A DNA stretch of 64,000 bases from Lineus longissimus (lineage: Eukaryota; Nemertea; Pilidiophora; Heteronemertea; Lineidae). Under the pieces are notes generated by a model, which worked only from the letters and a program-made list of their open reading frames with translations, was not told the origin of the DNA and ran no database searches. The stretch lies in the NCBI RefSeq assembly GCF_910592395.1, contig NC_088313.1, positions 16,756,437 through 16,820,436 of the forward strand, given 5' to 3'. The position numbers and the translations under genes were made by a program. Of this stretch, positions 49,387-61,772 are shown one piece after another (the stretch's first letter is position 1; each line of letters opens with the position of its first letter).

Positions 49387-52358
49387 CAGCCAATGTTGTC
49401 ACGCTTTACAGCGCATGCATGTTTATTGGCCACGTGTTCAGTATAGAAACGTGTTCCCCAATAAATCAGCTCCTATGTCTCTATGCTTTTCTTCTCATGA
49501 ATCAATGGGAGACAGTAAATCGATGGTTGATTTCTCGCTCTTATTGAATGAGGCAATCAATGCGGACCTTTTGCGCTTGCATTCTCCATGCAAATGTACT
49601 ATGGTGAGATAGAAAACGTATTGGAAGAGCTTTAAGGGATCAGATACAACAAGAGCCGAAATCAAATCGCTGATAGATATTGTCTGTACGGCAATACTTT
49701 GTTGCTTGCAGTTGAAATTCACTGTTGTCAAACTCAGTTTTCCACCCTAATACGATATCTTACAGTTAGCGACGCAACGAATTGGACGTTGTATCTCTAG
49801 ATACGTGTATGCCTAATCCAAGATAATGATATTGTCGATCAGGTCCAACTCCTCAAAGACCCCTTAATGATTTTGCACAGCCCTAATATCAGTCAACAAG
49901 AGATTCGATTTTTTGTTACCATAGCAACAAGAGCCCTTCACTAATCGATTTCGAGTTCGTTCCCTTTGAGGACGTTCATTCTCTCCTTCGTGATCTTGAG
50001 GCTTGATTGATGAAGCTGAGTAAATGTTTGCCATTGATAAAGAAATATCAAGATTGCTGAGGCGACTGCTAATGTTCTAGAATGAGAACTTAGGTAAAAG
50101 TCATGACAGTTTTGTGTTGGTAAGTTATTACATCCTGCATGTGCATCAAGGCCATTCACTCTGCACTTACCGAGCTTTATGTGATATTGTGCGATGTGTG
50201 CGAGGGGTGGACCATTCCGCTGACCCTGATATTCGAGGATTCGGCCAATATTAGTGTACCCTAAGGCTGGAAGTTGCCATTGCAGCTGTACGTTGGTGAT
50301 CTCGGCATGGGGTGCTGGGAGCAATCCGGGAAATGTTATGGTGATTTTACGTCAATGCAGTTTTGGCATGGCGAGGTTGTATAGTCTTGGGATAGCCACA
50401 TCTCGTTGCTTTACTTCTCAGTATCAGCTGCAACGGGTTAACATTTTACTTGATCAGAAATCAGTCTCTTTCTAATTAGAACCTGGTCATAAAATCACAT
50501 GATGTCGACCGTGGCATCGAAACGTATGTTGTTTGTCCCCTGACAACATCGTATTATGGCATAGGCTGTTCATGATAGCGAGACACGTTTTTCACCGGCC
50601 ACAATGGGGCACAACTTAATGATACCATCAGGTGTGAGCCGCTAAATTGGCTTAAATCGCATTATATATGCATTACAATTAGAAATAAAGGGAAAATCAA
50701 CAACCGTTGATTTATTGTTCGAGCGACATGTTTTCTCAGTCCGATTGCAACATGGTCCGCTCAGATATTGCATTAGGAGTGGTCTTCAGCATATTCAGGT
50801 CGACAGTGTATAACGCTTCAGCGCTTTTCGAAACGACACTTGAAGACCTATAGTCTTCACCCTTGCTTTTATACAAAATACATCGTGGATCGCAGAACTG
50901 CATTTACAAGAAGTGTCCAGTTTGTTTCTGTTACTCCAGTTGTCATTTCCCAAGACAACGAATGCGAGGACAGTCTCCTCCAAGTAGCTTCCTGGAGAGA
51001 ACCGTCTCAAAGTGTCACAGGACAGTCACCCCATGGTGTGCAAAAGCCTTTGTCCTCAATTTGTTGTGATGATCACTAACACCTGTAGATGAAAGTATCC
51101 CAATGCACTCCGTGTCACAACCGAAAGAGACATCTGTCCATTTAGGGGACGGACAGTCGCCTCAGCGAATGTTTATTACATTCCGGTCGCAGTGGACACG
51201 CCTAATCCTGTCGACCGGTTAAGACGATCAGAATGACGAAATCGACTGAATAGGAGTCTAAAGTTTCCTTGGAATCAATCTTGAATGTATGCTGTGCTTC
51301 AAGAAGAAAGATCCTGAAATCTTGAGTCCCATCTTGAATGTAATTCAACGGAACGTCTCAGCAAACAGACCAGAAACGGATGCCATTCCTTCGTACATTG
51401 GATACCCACCTCTCTAAATGCCAATTTATTCAAGCAATTTACAGTAAACTACCTGACGAGAGATTTGTTCCCAACGGAGTGAAACTGGTAGTCTTGTTGA
51501 GTCTATTGGTAGAAGGAACTGATGGGAAACTGATAGAGTGCGCGATCGGTATACCTTACACCTCAGGCATGTTTAGATTGGTAAACACGGAAAAAAATAA
51601 ACGTATAGATCGCTGCAACGGCTGCTGATCATGTTTGTAAATTAATCACACTATCACCACCAAACTCATGTCGTATATTTCTACCAAGATACGTGGAGGG
51701 TACTCATTTAGAAATTGACGCATTGCGGAAGAAAACTCCCGTACACATGAACTATTAAGCTGCGGCAAACTTGATGGAGGAGAGTTGTACGCTAAAGTGC
51801 ATTCGTTTCCTGGAACGTACGCTTTCATTCCCCTGACTCGATGCTAATGCAATAGAAGAGGTATTGGAAATATCGGACACGAGTCTCATATAAAGCCGGC
51901 TTCTTCCAAGGAGTGTCAACCAGGAGACAAGACTGTCTCCAACGTCTTAGCGTTTCGTTGATGCGAACACCCTCCCTATTATGGCTGGCAAAGCGCCCCC
52001 GTAGCTACGAATGACTGGGGAACTCTTGTTCTGTAAATTTGCTTGTGATGTTGGCAGGGAAGGGGGCGGCAGTTGCCCCTGGGCTGCCAGTGACCCTTCA
52101 AGCTATACGACAATGGCGGGGGTGAGGGGTGCGGTTGACCAATTTGTGCCAAAGTGCCAACGTTGATGATGACAACATTTTATAATGCATTTGAGAACCT
52201 TTTACCTAACAGTTTGCTGTCCAGTATTAATTTTGTGTTTCACCATGCACCAGATTACCTTCTACATAAAATATTGATAAACCATTATCGGGGTTTTCAT
52301 TGTCAATTTCATGCTTTCAAACTCGTACGTGACTGCACAAAAGAAATCGCTATTTTGA
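49387..52358. other. Intergenic DNA, no gene recognised
   Basis: Scattered open frames of 60-130 codons lack domain features. A TATA-like TATAAAG at 51,889-51,895 lies about 460 bp before the coding-like stretch at 52,359, but I cannot connect them. Confidence 0.4.
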
Positions 52359-52728
52359 CAGAATATCCAGGCACTTCTAATCTGCAATAAATTTGACAAA
52401 GTCTGTCACTGCCATGTCGATTTATCAGCGGGGTGTGGCGGTCCTAAAGTCGTGATACCTACGCACAACGACGATAGATCGGCAAGCAAGCTGCAAACCT
52501 CGATGTCAACACTCTTGGCAAAGTTTGAAGATCCTTCAAACATAATGACTGATTCCTATTCTGCTCATTGCGAAGCCAGGTCCGGGGGCCGAGAGCCTAC
52601 AAGGTCAGTGATCGCTGAAGAAGTTTAACCTTAAGGACGGCATGCGCCCTCCGGATGCGCTGCACGCGGCCTTGTCGATGACCGAACAGGAATACGACGA
52701 AATCCGGCTGCTCCGGGAGTCTCTATAA
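52359..52728 (+). other. Coding-like GC-rich stretch in two overlapping frames
   Basis: One frame is open for 89 codons from 52,359 to a TAA at 52,626-52,628. It includes CGGPKVVIPTHNDDRSASKL and then LLAKFEDPSNIMTDSYSAHC. A second frame, open from 52,612 to the TAA at 52,726-52,728, encodes MRPPDALHAALSMTEQEYDE and then IRLLRESL. The second piece has GC-ending codons and a plausible charged helix. Together they could be exons, or a gene broken by a frameshift near 52,612-52,625. I recognise no family, and chance open frames of this length do occur. Confidence 0.25.
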
Positions 52729-54066
52729 AATATCTGCTGATCAATTCGCATAATCATGCCGCGATTTGCAAGATCTTATTGATACTCGACCTCTGTTCAC
52801 GGAGAGGGATTGTCACAACACACTGTCATGTTAGATCTGTCGCTTGATTGTGCTGATATTGTAAAGCTTGGTGACACGCGTGGGCGAAGACAACATTTCG
52901 CAAGTCGTCAAGTCTCAAGAATGTGATGACGCACATATGGGCTATTGGTATAAACATACTTTTTCCGTCAATAAAACCTGAAATAGTGAGCTTGAGATTC
53001 TTAGCTTATTTGATGCATATACGACGATAGACATGGAAGGCCTCTGCGCGACAATGACATTGGAGGTGCTGCGCAAGAAAAGAGACATGAGAACAGTCCC
53101 CTCGGATCAGACAGAGTCCGTCGGTGGCTGCCGGTTACTGTTGGGGAAACTGTACAACCTATTATTTCTTCTGATGAATTACTGTCATCACTCCTAATCT
53201 TTGAGAGTTAATTCCAAGAGTTAATGTACACACTCTTCTCGGTGTTGCGCCATTGACAGTGCTACATGCAAGCCCGGGCATCCAAGGCGGCTTAACATGT
53301 ATACATCAAAGACAGAAAATGATCCTACCGCCTACATAACATGATCCCATTTCACTCTGCCTACGATCATCCAGACAAACGCATTTTGTAATGCCAAGTT
53401 ATTTTTTATCAAGCATCTGACTTGAAAGGATTCTGCTAATGGTGAAAGTCTCAAAGGAGATGAGATTTTGCAGAATACAGTTTAACACAATCTAGTACTC
53501 CCAATACCGACACCTGCTTGTGAGACGAAGCCCCTTCCAACAACTGCATTTCCTGGAGAAGAAAAAGTCGTCCATTTGGGGTGTACGGTTTTGAAGAGGT
53601 GTCTTTAGTCGATATTGGTCCTCTCCCTAGCTTGATCTTTATGGAGATGAGCTTTGTGAGACAGGACTGGGCTGGTGATCAGGTGTGAAAGTGGTTGATT
53701 GCTATGTGGGAGATTTTGGGCATCAAACGAAAGGAGAATCTTGTTTATACGTCAGCCCAACACGTTTTCCTCTCGTCTGATAAGGCGATTTTCATGAGGG
53801 ATGGGGGAGGAGGCTGACTTTCACTATGATCACTTACACCAGTGATTACTTTCCAGCGATTTTTACCATCTCCTGCCAAGAGGTGTCCTCCAATCGGCTG
53901 GTTGGTGGGGAAAGAGGAAGTCCAAAAGTTGTTTCATTCAGAATGCTGCCAGATCTAGAGCTAGAGGGACCCACACATCCAAGGAAGTGGGGCCTCTATC
54001 AAAGCACGACTGGGACAATAAGACAAAGATCAACAAAGCACATGATGTCTGTACATGAAATAGAAT
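52729..54066. other. Intergenic DNA, no gene recognised
   Basis: Only short open frames are present, for example a 54-codon frame from 53,033 and an 89-codon frame from 53,826 (+). Neither shows recognisable features. Confidence 0.4.
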
Positions 54067-57000
54067 TTTATTCTCAGCAAATGAGAACTTCTTAACAATA
54101 ATTATATTAAGATATATGTACACACTTTGAAAATGTCTAGGAATGTTTGCATTTCTAGACATTAACCAGCACCGAAGGGCTGTGACCTTGATATAAACCA
54201 AGGGGTACGTTGTGCACTGTCAGAAGAATAAATTAGAGTACTATATGTTCACTGGACATGCACACCACCCCGTCATTCGATACCGTTGGTGCAGATGAAT
54301 GATAACATTAAGACTTTGTACATCCAGAGAGAGCGAATGGGGAAGTATTCACCGACTTCATTTCTACACACATGCAGCTAAAATGAAGCTAACTTACAGC
54401 ACATACATCACTACACGATATGAACGAAGAATTTACAATATGGCGATGGTGCCACCTCTATCCACCATGGTGCCACCGCGAAAAAACCTGCACTGGACCG
54501 AGAGCTCTCCTATAACCAAATACAGAACTTGGAATTCCATCACACTGGTACTATGTACCCTTTCTTTCACCTCGAGTAATGATTGTAACTCATTTCTGAT
54601 GTCAATCTTTTGCAATCTAAATACCAGTAGTCGCTTTTATTGTTAAGACTCTCAGTCCAAGAGGGGCAAACCCCGGATCATTTTGTGATACTCCTATACA
54701 TCTTAAAATACTTAGCACCAAGTCTAAAGTTTCCCTGATTCATTTTATACTCCTTCCTGACCTACATTGACCATACAAAACAAGGTCATTCCAGTTTGTT
54801 TACTGGTCAAATAAGATGAGAGGGAGTTAGGATACAACTGGGAGGTTTGATTACCTTCAGTTGTGGAATCACCAAATCCAATGAGAACTAGCCCACTATA
54901 AGTTCAAGTCAAAGACACCAGTGTAAAATTTAGTCCAGAAAAAGGTCATATCAGATACTCGGCCCTACCTAGGAAAAGGACTGCTGAAGCTTTGTACAGT
55001 TCTTTGGGAAGGCAAGAGTATTTTTGATACCTAAAGCTCAGTTGATATTGGGCCCAGTCTGCAGAGTACCACCAACTTTACTTTGAGAGTGGCTGATCTG
55101 ACACTATTCTTGGACACCCTTAAGAGATCAAGCTGACACCAGGAAGTCATGAGAAATATGTTTATGTATACATCTCCACAGCTGTTAACAATGTATTATG
55201 CAAAATGTACCATCGAAGGGCTGACAAGGCATTCTATCACTGAAATTTTCACTTTGGTGAACTTTCAGGAGAAGATAACTGTCAGCCCTTCAAGGGTTAG
55301 ATAAGGGGATAATAGCGTTTTTACAATGGTGTCAATGACAATTTGTGGGAAAGTTACCATTGGTCTGTGTCAACATGCTGTAAGCTGGCCCCCGTACATC
55401 TCAAGATGGTAATAGATTCTTACATAGTACAATATCATTGGACATCTCTGGATCTATGATACTTATGATATGTTTGATTCAATCATGTACATGTACAATC
55501 CTTTAATGGAGCATGCAGTATAGAAGATTGAAGTGCACAAAAATGGACCACTTGGTTGGAACAGAAGTTGCCCATTTAAAACCGAGACAGCTGACCACCC
55601 ACGGCCAAATACCCCCTTCTGAACACACACAACTCAACATTGAAACTACTGAAAAATATCACTGTTACAGTTGTACTGTGGTCATAGAATAACTGACCAA
55701 GGCAAGAGATCAAGTTGGTGCAATGTGCTAAGTAGAGCTGAAGCTCATGCTTACATCAGACCAGCAGTGTCATTGAACAGTCTTCAAACAGAATTTCCTG
55801 ATGATTGAACGTGGACACTGCAAAGTGCTCGACTGCAACTGAAGCACTGAAGATGACATCTTCCGCCACCCGACATCAGCTACTACTTTGCACTGATGAT
55901 CAATAACAAGAAGAGATTATATTTTGTTCTCTCAGAAATAAAATGGCAGAATCTCTTCTTTTGAGCGTTGAATAGTTTGATAGTATAACATATCCAACTG
56001 AGCAATCAGATCTCTTCTGGTATGTTTTTAGCAGCACAAGTGCATTACCGTTGACAAACATGACAATTTATAAAATTGCTTTATCTAAGAGGCATACTGC
56101 AGCATTCTCAGAATGCAATAAACATTGTATGTGGTCGTGCTTTTGTAACCTGACCCAAGTGATGTTACGATGGTGATGGTCCCTTTAATTATGAACAGAT
56201 CTCTTATGAGGGAGGAATGAACAAATTCATAGATTTTACATCACGGCGCTGCCTTTGTAAGTTTATACCGGGATGTTGTTGGTTATATATGTTATAGGTG
56301 GGTGATGAGCATCCACACGGCCGGATGATAATATTTGGCCTGAGTTTCACCAAGCTTTAAGCTTGGAACAATTCCTCAAAGCAATTTAATAATGGCTGTG
56401 ATATAGTGTATCTTGATCTCGACTCACCGCTACATAGCATTCTCTCTTGAGTTGTTTTTCAATACATGCAATAGGTCAGTCAAAATTTCTATGAAACTTT
56501 TGAAAAAATTTAAACATATAGATATATTTGACATGCAGACCTGATATTGACAGAGGTGAAAAAAAACATGTTGCATATACATTTTGTATTGAATAAATAG
56601 TGTGTCATTATTAAATTATGTGTGCATAAATTATCATTGTGCATATGGCCCAGATCAAACAAAGGCTGGAACTACTAAAGGCATTGTACAATTCATTTTA
56701 AATGCATTGCAGTAATGTTAAGTGCATGCAACATGTTTCGAACACCTTTACACACAAAATATACAGTAGTTTCAATGTTGATATCTTCTATACTGTTACA
56801 GCAAATGCAAGAGCAAAGTAATGACCTATCATAGGTCAATGAACACAATGTGTTAATCAAGTTATTGTGACCATTTCAAAACTATCACCAGCCTCAGAAA
56901 TCATACACTCAGTGTGTACAGGTTTGGACATCACCCTACAGTTTCACTGTGAACCAAGCTTGGTTCTAATGCAGCAATCGCCAAGAGACAAAATATACCT

Positions 57001-60000
57001 CCACACCTGAGCTACGCTTTGAATGTTAGTTTTGAAATTGTCTTAAGTATCACATTTTATTCTTGAATGTTCCAGTGCTAAGTTCCCCTTAATCAACCTG
57101 TCACGTGGATAGTAATCATATCGCAACCATTCAGTTGCCAAGGCAACCATGTTGGTCACTCCATCAATGAGCACTAATAAAAAATTTACACAAAATCAGA
57201 CAATACTTAAAACTGATCAGAGAAAAACACAACAAGGAATAAAATCACAAGATTTAAACATCAATAATCGAGCCATTCACTCGATTCTAAAGTTGATGGA
57301 AGTTACATCATTTGGTGGAAATTATCAGCCATGTTTGTTTCATTTCCTCACAGGCCACCATACTTATTTACAGATTCAATGCCCACCTACATTATAATGT
57401 CAATGTATAAGTAAGGTGTACCACAGGGGAAACTTTTTAAACGACCAAATTATGGCAGACACCGATTGTGACAACCTCATTACCAGTGGTTTTATAGTCC
57501 TGGGAACAAGTTCAGGATGGCAAAGTCTTTTATTCTTCTACAAGTTGTGTAGTCAAGTGACAGTGTTGTATCAAATGACTCAAATGAAGAGAAACGCTAT
57601 ATTCTCATTCAACTGTGGCCCATGAATATTTACAATACATGCCATTAAAAAAATCTCCAAATTCATACGTCTATCCATTAAGGGGGAGAATACAGAAGTT
57701 TTCCGAGATCAAAACGTTTATATTAATAACAGCTTTCACAGACCAAATATTGCAAATATGGAATACAACCCTATAGTTTTGAACCAAGGGGAATCAAATT
57801 ATCAGATTTCAAAATTCTCCCTTGTAAGGGACACTCTCGTGATTTAATATGCCTATGGCATACAGATAGAAGACTGTGTCGCCACCCTGTATACAAACAT
57901 TACACTATAATGGGGGGGTATGCATGAAATTACAGCTGTCAAATATACAAGACACCTGCAGATATGACTAAGTTGTTGAATGCACATCATATTCACCAGG
58001 GTAACCAAAATCCCAAGCAGTTTGGCACATATATTGCTGGTGAGATTCAAGTTGAATTTGCATTGGTTTTCCGTAATGGTTTACATAATTTCCCATTTCA
58101 CACTTGCACGTACAATTACAGTTACACCTCGAGCTCCGAGTTCCATAAACAGGATTGGATCCGACGCCCTCCGACACTCTTGCCTGGACCATCATGGCAG
58201 AAACAATAGCTAATGCACCTTATTTGTCATACTGTCAGCAAAGCTGCATAATCTCGGAAGATTGCCTTCTTTTCTACCGAAGTCATACGTCGACCGAGTT
58301 TCCAAAGATGGCAAAAACATGCGTTTATGTTATGATGGTCAAGAGCAACCTGGGCTTTTTACTTTCTCACACACACATTTCTTACCATAAACTAGTATTG
58401 CTATTTAATTATACTTATCGCTCATTAGGATAAGTGCATACAAATTACTATGTTTCACATGGGTCTTCTCCACAAGTAGAGAAGTTCAAATATACATAAT
58501 ATAATGGCAAAATGATGGTTTGCAATTTTGAAGAAAACAGTAGGGGGTTTTCACTGACACTGACATCGAGAATTTTCATTTTTTGAAAAAATATAGATGT
58601 CATAACACTTGGAACACTCCTTCACTTGACAAAAGTGAGGTGGCAAACTGCCCAGGGCTTCACATACAAACACTGTATTAAGTGTGACCTCATTTGAATG
58701 CAATGTTCCAAGTCTTACAGCATCACTGTCACTTCAAGCAAAAATCTTTGAAAGCCAAGCTGTACGAAATCCTTAGTTATTCTTAAAATGCCACTGGAGG
58801 GAATTAATAGATAAGTTCAGTTCATAATAAAACCTTTTCTTACATACATCTGTATGCAATTCATCATTTTTGTCCTTACCTCGGTATCATTGGGGAAAAG
58901 TACATGGGCATTCTTGAAAATAATCCCCTGAAAGAATTGTGTAACTTAAAATTTCAATTTTAAAATCTTTTTACAATTTACAATTCGAAATTAAGAATAA
59001 TTATAATTTACATTCTACATCATTCATTTTAAACAAGAGTATGCTGTTATCCTTCAATAAAACAATAATTTGCACATTTCAATAAAACATAGAGCATTGA
59101 TTAAATTGTGGGATACCTGTGCCGACTTGGGCAATTCTAAAATTTGCTGAGTACAGAAAATTTCATTATTAAACTCAGAAGTGCAGTCTTATATACAGAA
59201 GATCAATAATAGAATTAGCTTTGAAGGTCAATTCAAAGTAGGTTAATACTTGACCCCTAACACAAGGTATTGGAACATGCCTAAAGAAGTGTATTGGCAA
59301 AAGATTCTGCAAAACCTTTTGTCCGTCAAGATTTCGGAAAGAACCCAAACTTGTACACAATGTCATGTAGGAAAGAACACTTTTCATTTTCCTTGATAAT
59401 CATGTCAATGTCATGCGAATAGGTATAATTTCATAGGTATAATAGATCTATTAGAAAAAATAAACAGCACGTTATTGGGCAAATTAAAAGGGAAACTATC
59501 ACAACTGACAAGTCAAGTGACAATCTGATATTGAGGAAAGGGAAACCCATTAGGACAGTTGATTTCTTTGATCTGTACAACCTTTATATTTGGAACATTC
59601 TAATTTTAATTTTGAACATTTTATACACAGAAAATACTGTTTTACTTTCAATCTATATCAATATCAACTTCCAGTAGCTGCACAAACCTTTCTATAAGCC
59701 TGGTAAAGTACATGTAGGTAAACTGTACATTCTATATTTCGCTAATTTCACAGCACTTTTTGAATTTGTTCTTCACTCTTGGCAAAACAAAGTACCTAAC
59801 AAGTTGCTCCAAAAAACGTCCCATCAAAAAATGTCTGCAATCCATCATGCAGGGTGCATGCAAAGTATTCCATTAATTTCTGCACAGATCATCAGTCTAC
59901 AGTTTATAATACACAATCACCACTTTGAAATCATTTTGGAAAAACCATTTTCGGAACATCTTGTAGTCTACATTGTATAACATAGCACAATACAAACCCA

Positions 60001-61641
60001 TTAGCATACATGTATACAGCATTTCACAAATTGCAATTGCTAAAGATAAGATATCAATAGCAGAGTCAACCCATCACGTATTTTTAAATGACAAGGGCAC
60101 TTCTTCCTACTACATTGCAACATTAGCATTTTCAAGCAAATAAGTTCATAAAAAGAATTCGTCAATAATTTTTTTTCATTCAATATTAAATTAAAGAATA
60201 ACATTAACAAGGACACGGACAATGTTCTTTCAAGGAACTAACAAGGTAGACAGATACCTTTCAGTAGCGAAGTAGGACTTATCAATTTAAAATAAATAAA
60301 TATGGCAAAGTACGTCTGCACTTTTGTTGTGCAGCTTTCCATGTTATACAACCGTGACTGTTCATTTGGAGTATTTTTCACGCTACATGAAGCTTCAATT
60401 CGAGAAATGGGATGTTATTTCCTTTGAAAGCGCATGCCGGGGGCATGATTTCAACATTATCTAATGAAAGCAAAGTACAATTCTAGATGGGATTGAAATA
60501 TTACTTCATCGCACTTCGCAGACATAAACACAGTCCATAGAAATCACCATGGAAACCGTATTTTTCTTTAAAATCTATGCGCCAATGCTTTGGATTTCTT
60601 GCATGCTACATTTGGGCTTCCTGTTCCATTTCATCTCATTGAAGTGATCCAGAACATTTAAAAAACATGTTAAGAGCTACCACTATCCAAAAAGGCATGG
60701 ACCAATCTGATAATTGATCCTCAAACATGAAATTGTTCCGCTCATAATGTCATATGCACCCTGGAGAACTCCTGATGGTACAAGAATTAGGAGCAAAATT
60801 GGGGTAGCAGGTCAAAAGGAAGTAGGAGAAAGAGGCATGCATCATTAAGGTGTTTTTTAAACATTTTTTTTCAACAAAAATATTCCCATCCCAGTAAACA
60901 TCCGCATTCTCAAACCAAATTATCACCACACCAAATAAATATTTGACACTCGAAATGCAGCACAGAATAGAAAGATGTTTTGGAACTGATTTTTTTCAAA
61001 GTTGACAAAGAATATCACTACCACTTTAGCATGGCCATCAAATTAAGTATTCCTTGCATAACAATAACACAGTATAATCCATGGGTTCCTGTGGATCAGG
61101 AGATGAGCTTTTGGCATTCCTTTTCATTGAACCAAGAGGGTTGACCTTTTGGCAACATGTTCATCTATTCATGAACTGTAACAAGCCACCCTCATCCCCA
61201 TGACAGTCTTCCACCGAGATGATCTCAACCAAAAGCCAAGAGCTCAAGGTCAATATACACATCGACTGGCGTATGCTCTCATTTCTAACCACACCATGCA
61301 AAGTTACTGATTATGCCCTGGTAAGACTAAGCCATGTTTAGTGTTCATGAAAATGATGTCAAATTAGATATATAAATTCTTGGATATAACACACCTGTTG
61401 AAAACGGTATTAAATTCAGGAAATAACTACACATATTTCTATACACTCTGTATAGTACTGGAGAAAACTTCGGGAAAACAAAAACTGGAAGTGGAATCGC
61501 TGTCGTAGACAATAATGGCGTACACATGTAGATCTAAAAAATTTGGAGACTTTTCTTAGAATATTTGCATACAACTATCTAGACTCTAGAGGTGATACTG
61601 TTGTTTTACAGGTGGCGGCACCTAGTGGTGTATTGCAGAAC
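54067..61641 (-). other. Possible long 3' UTR of the MXD-like gene (minus strand)
   Basis: About 7.6 kb without recognisable exons on either strand follows the minus-strand stop codon at 61,642. Minus-strand AATAAA hexamers (TTTATT on the plus strand) lie at 57,056-57,061 and 54,067-54,072, so the 3' UTR could end at either or earlier. AT-rich composition without coding bias suits a 3' UTR, but ordinary intergenic DNA is an equal alternative. Confidence 0.3.
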
Positions 61642-61772
61642 TCATGATAGCGTAAGGTTTCTTGTGCTAATGATACAGACGCCAGGCCCAGTGTCGCTCG
61701 ACCCGCTCTGGATGCTGCTAAGGTCATCACTATCACTATGATTGCTGTTGTAACCGATGATATCGACTTCAT
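61642..61772 (-). CDS. Terminal exon of an MXD/MXI1-like gene (partial)
   Basis: On the minus strand a CTTTCAG acceptor (intron ends at 61,773) precedes 131 bp that complete a split codon and encode 42 residues plus a TGA stop at 61,644-61,642. The peptide starts EVDIIGYNSNH, continues SDSDDLSSIQSGSSDTG and ends STRNLTLS. The intron position just before an acidic EVD motif, the Ser/Asp-rich block and the hydrophobic LTLS-type end recall the C-terminal exon of MXD1/MXI1. Those are bHLH-zipper proteins that pair with MAX and repress MYC targets by recruiting SIN3. The bHLH-zipper and SIN3-binding regions are not in the window and would lie beyond 64,000. An alternative frame in the same DNA runs 74 codons but starts at the acceptor and lacks family features. 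The assignment rests on a short low-complexity tail. Confidence 0.5.
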
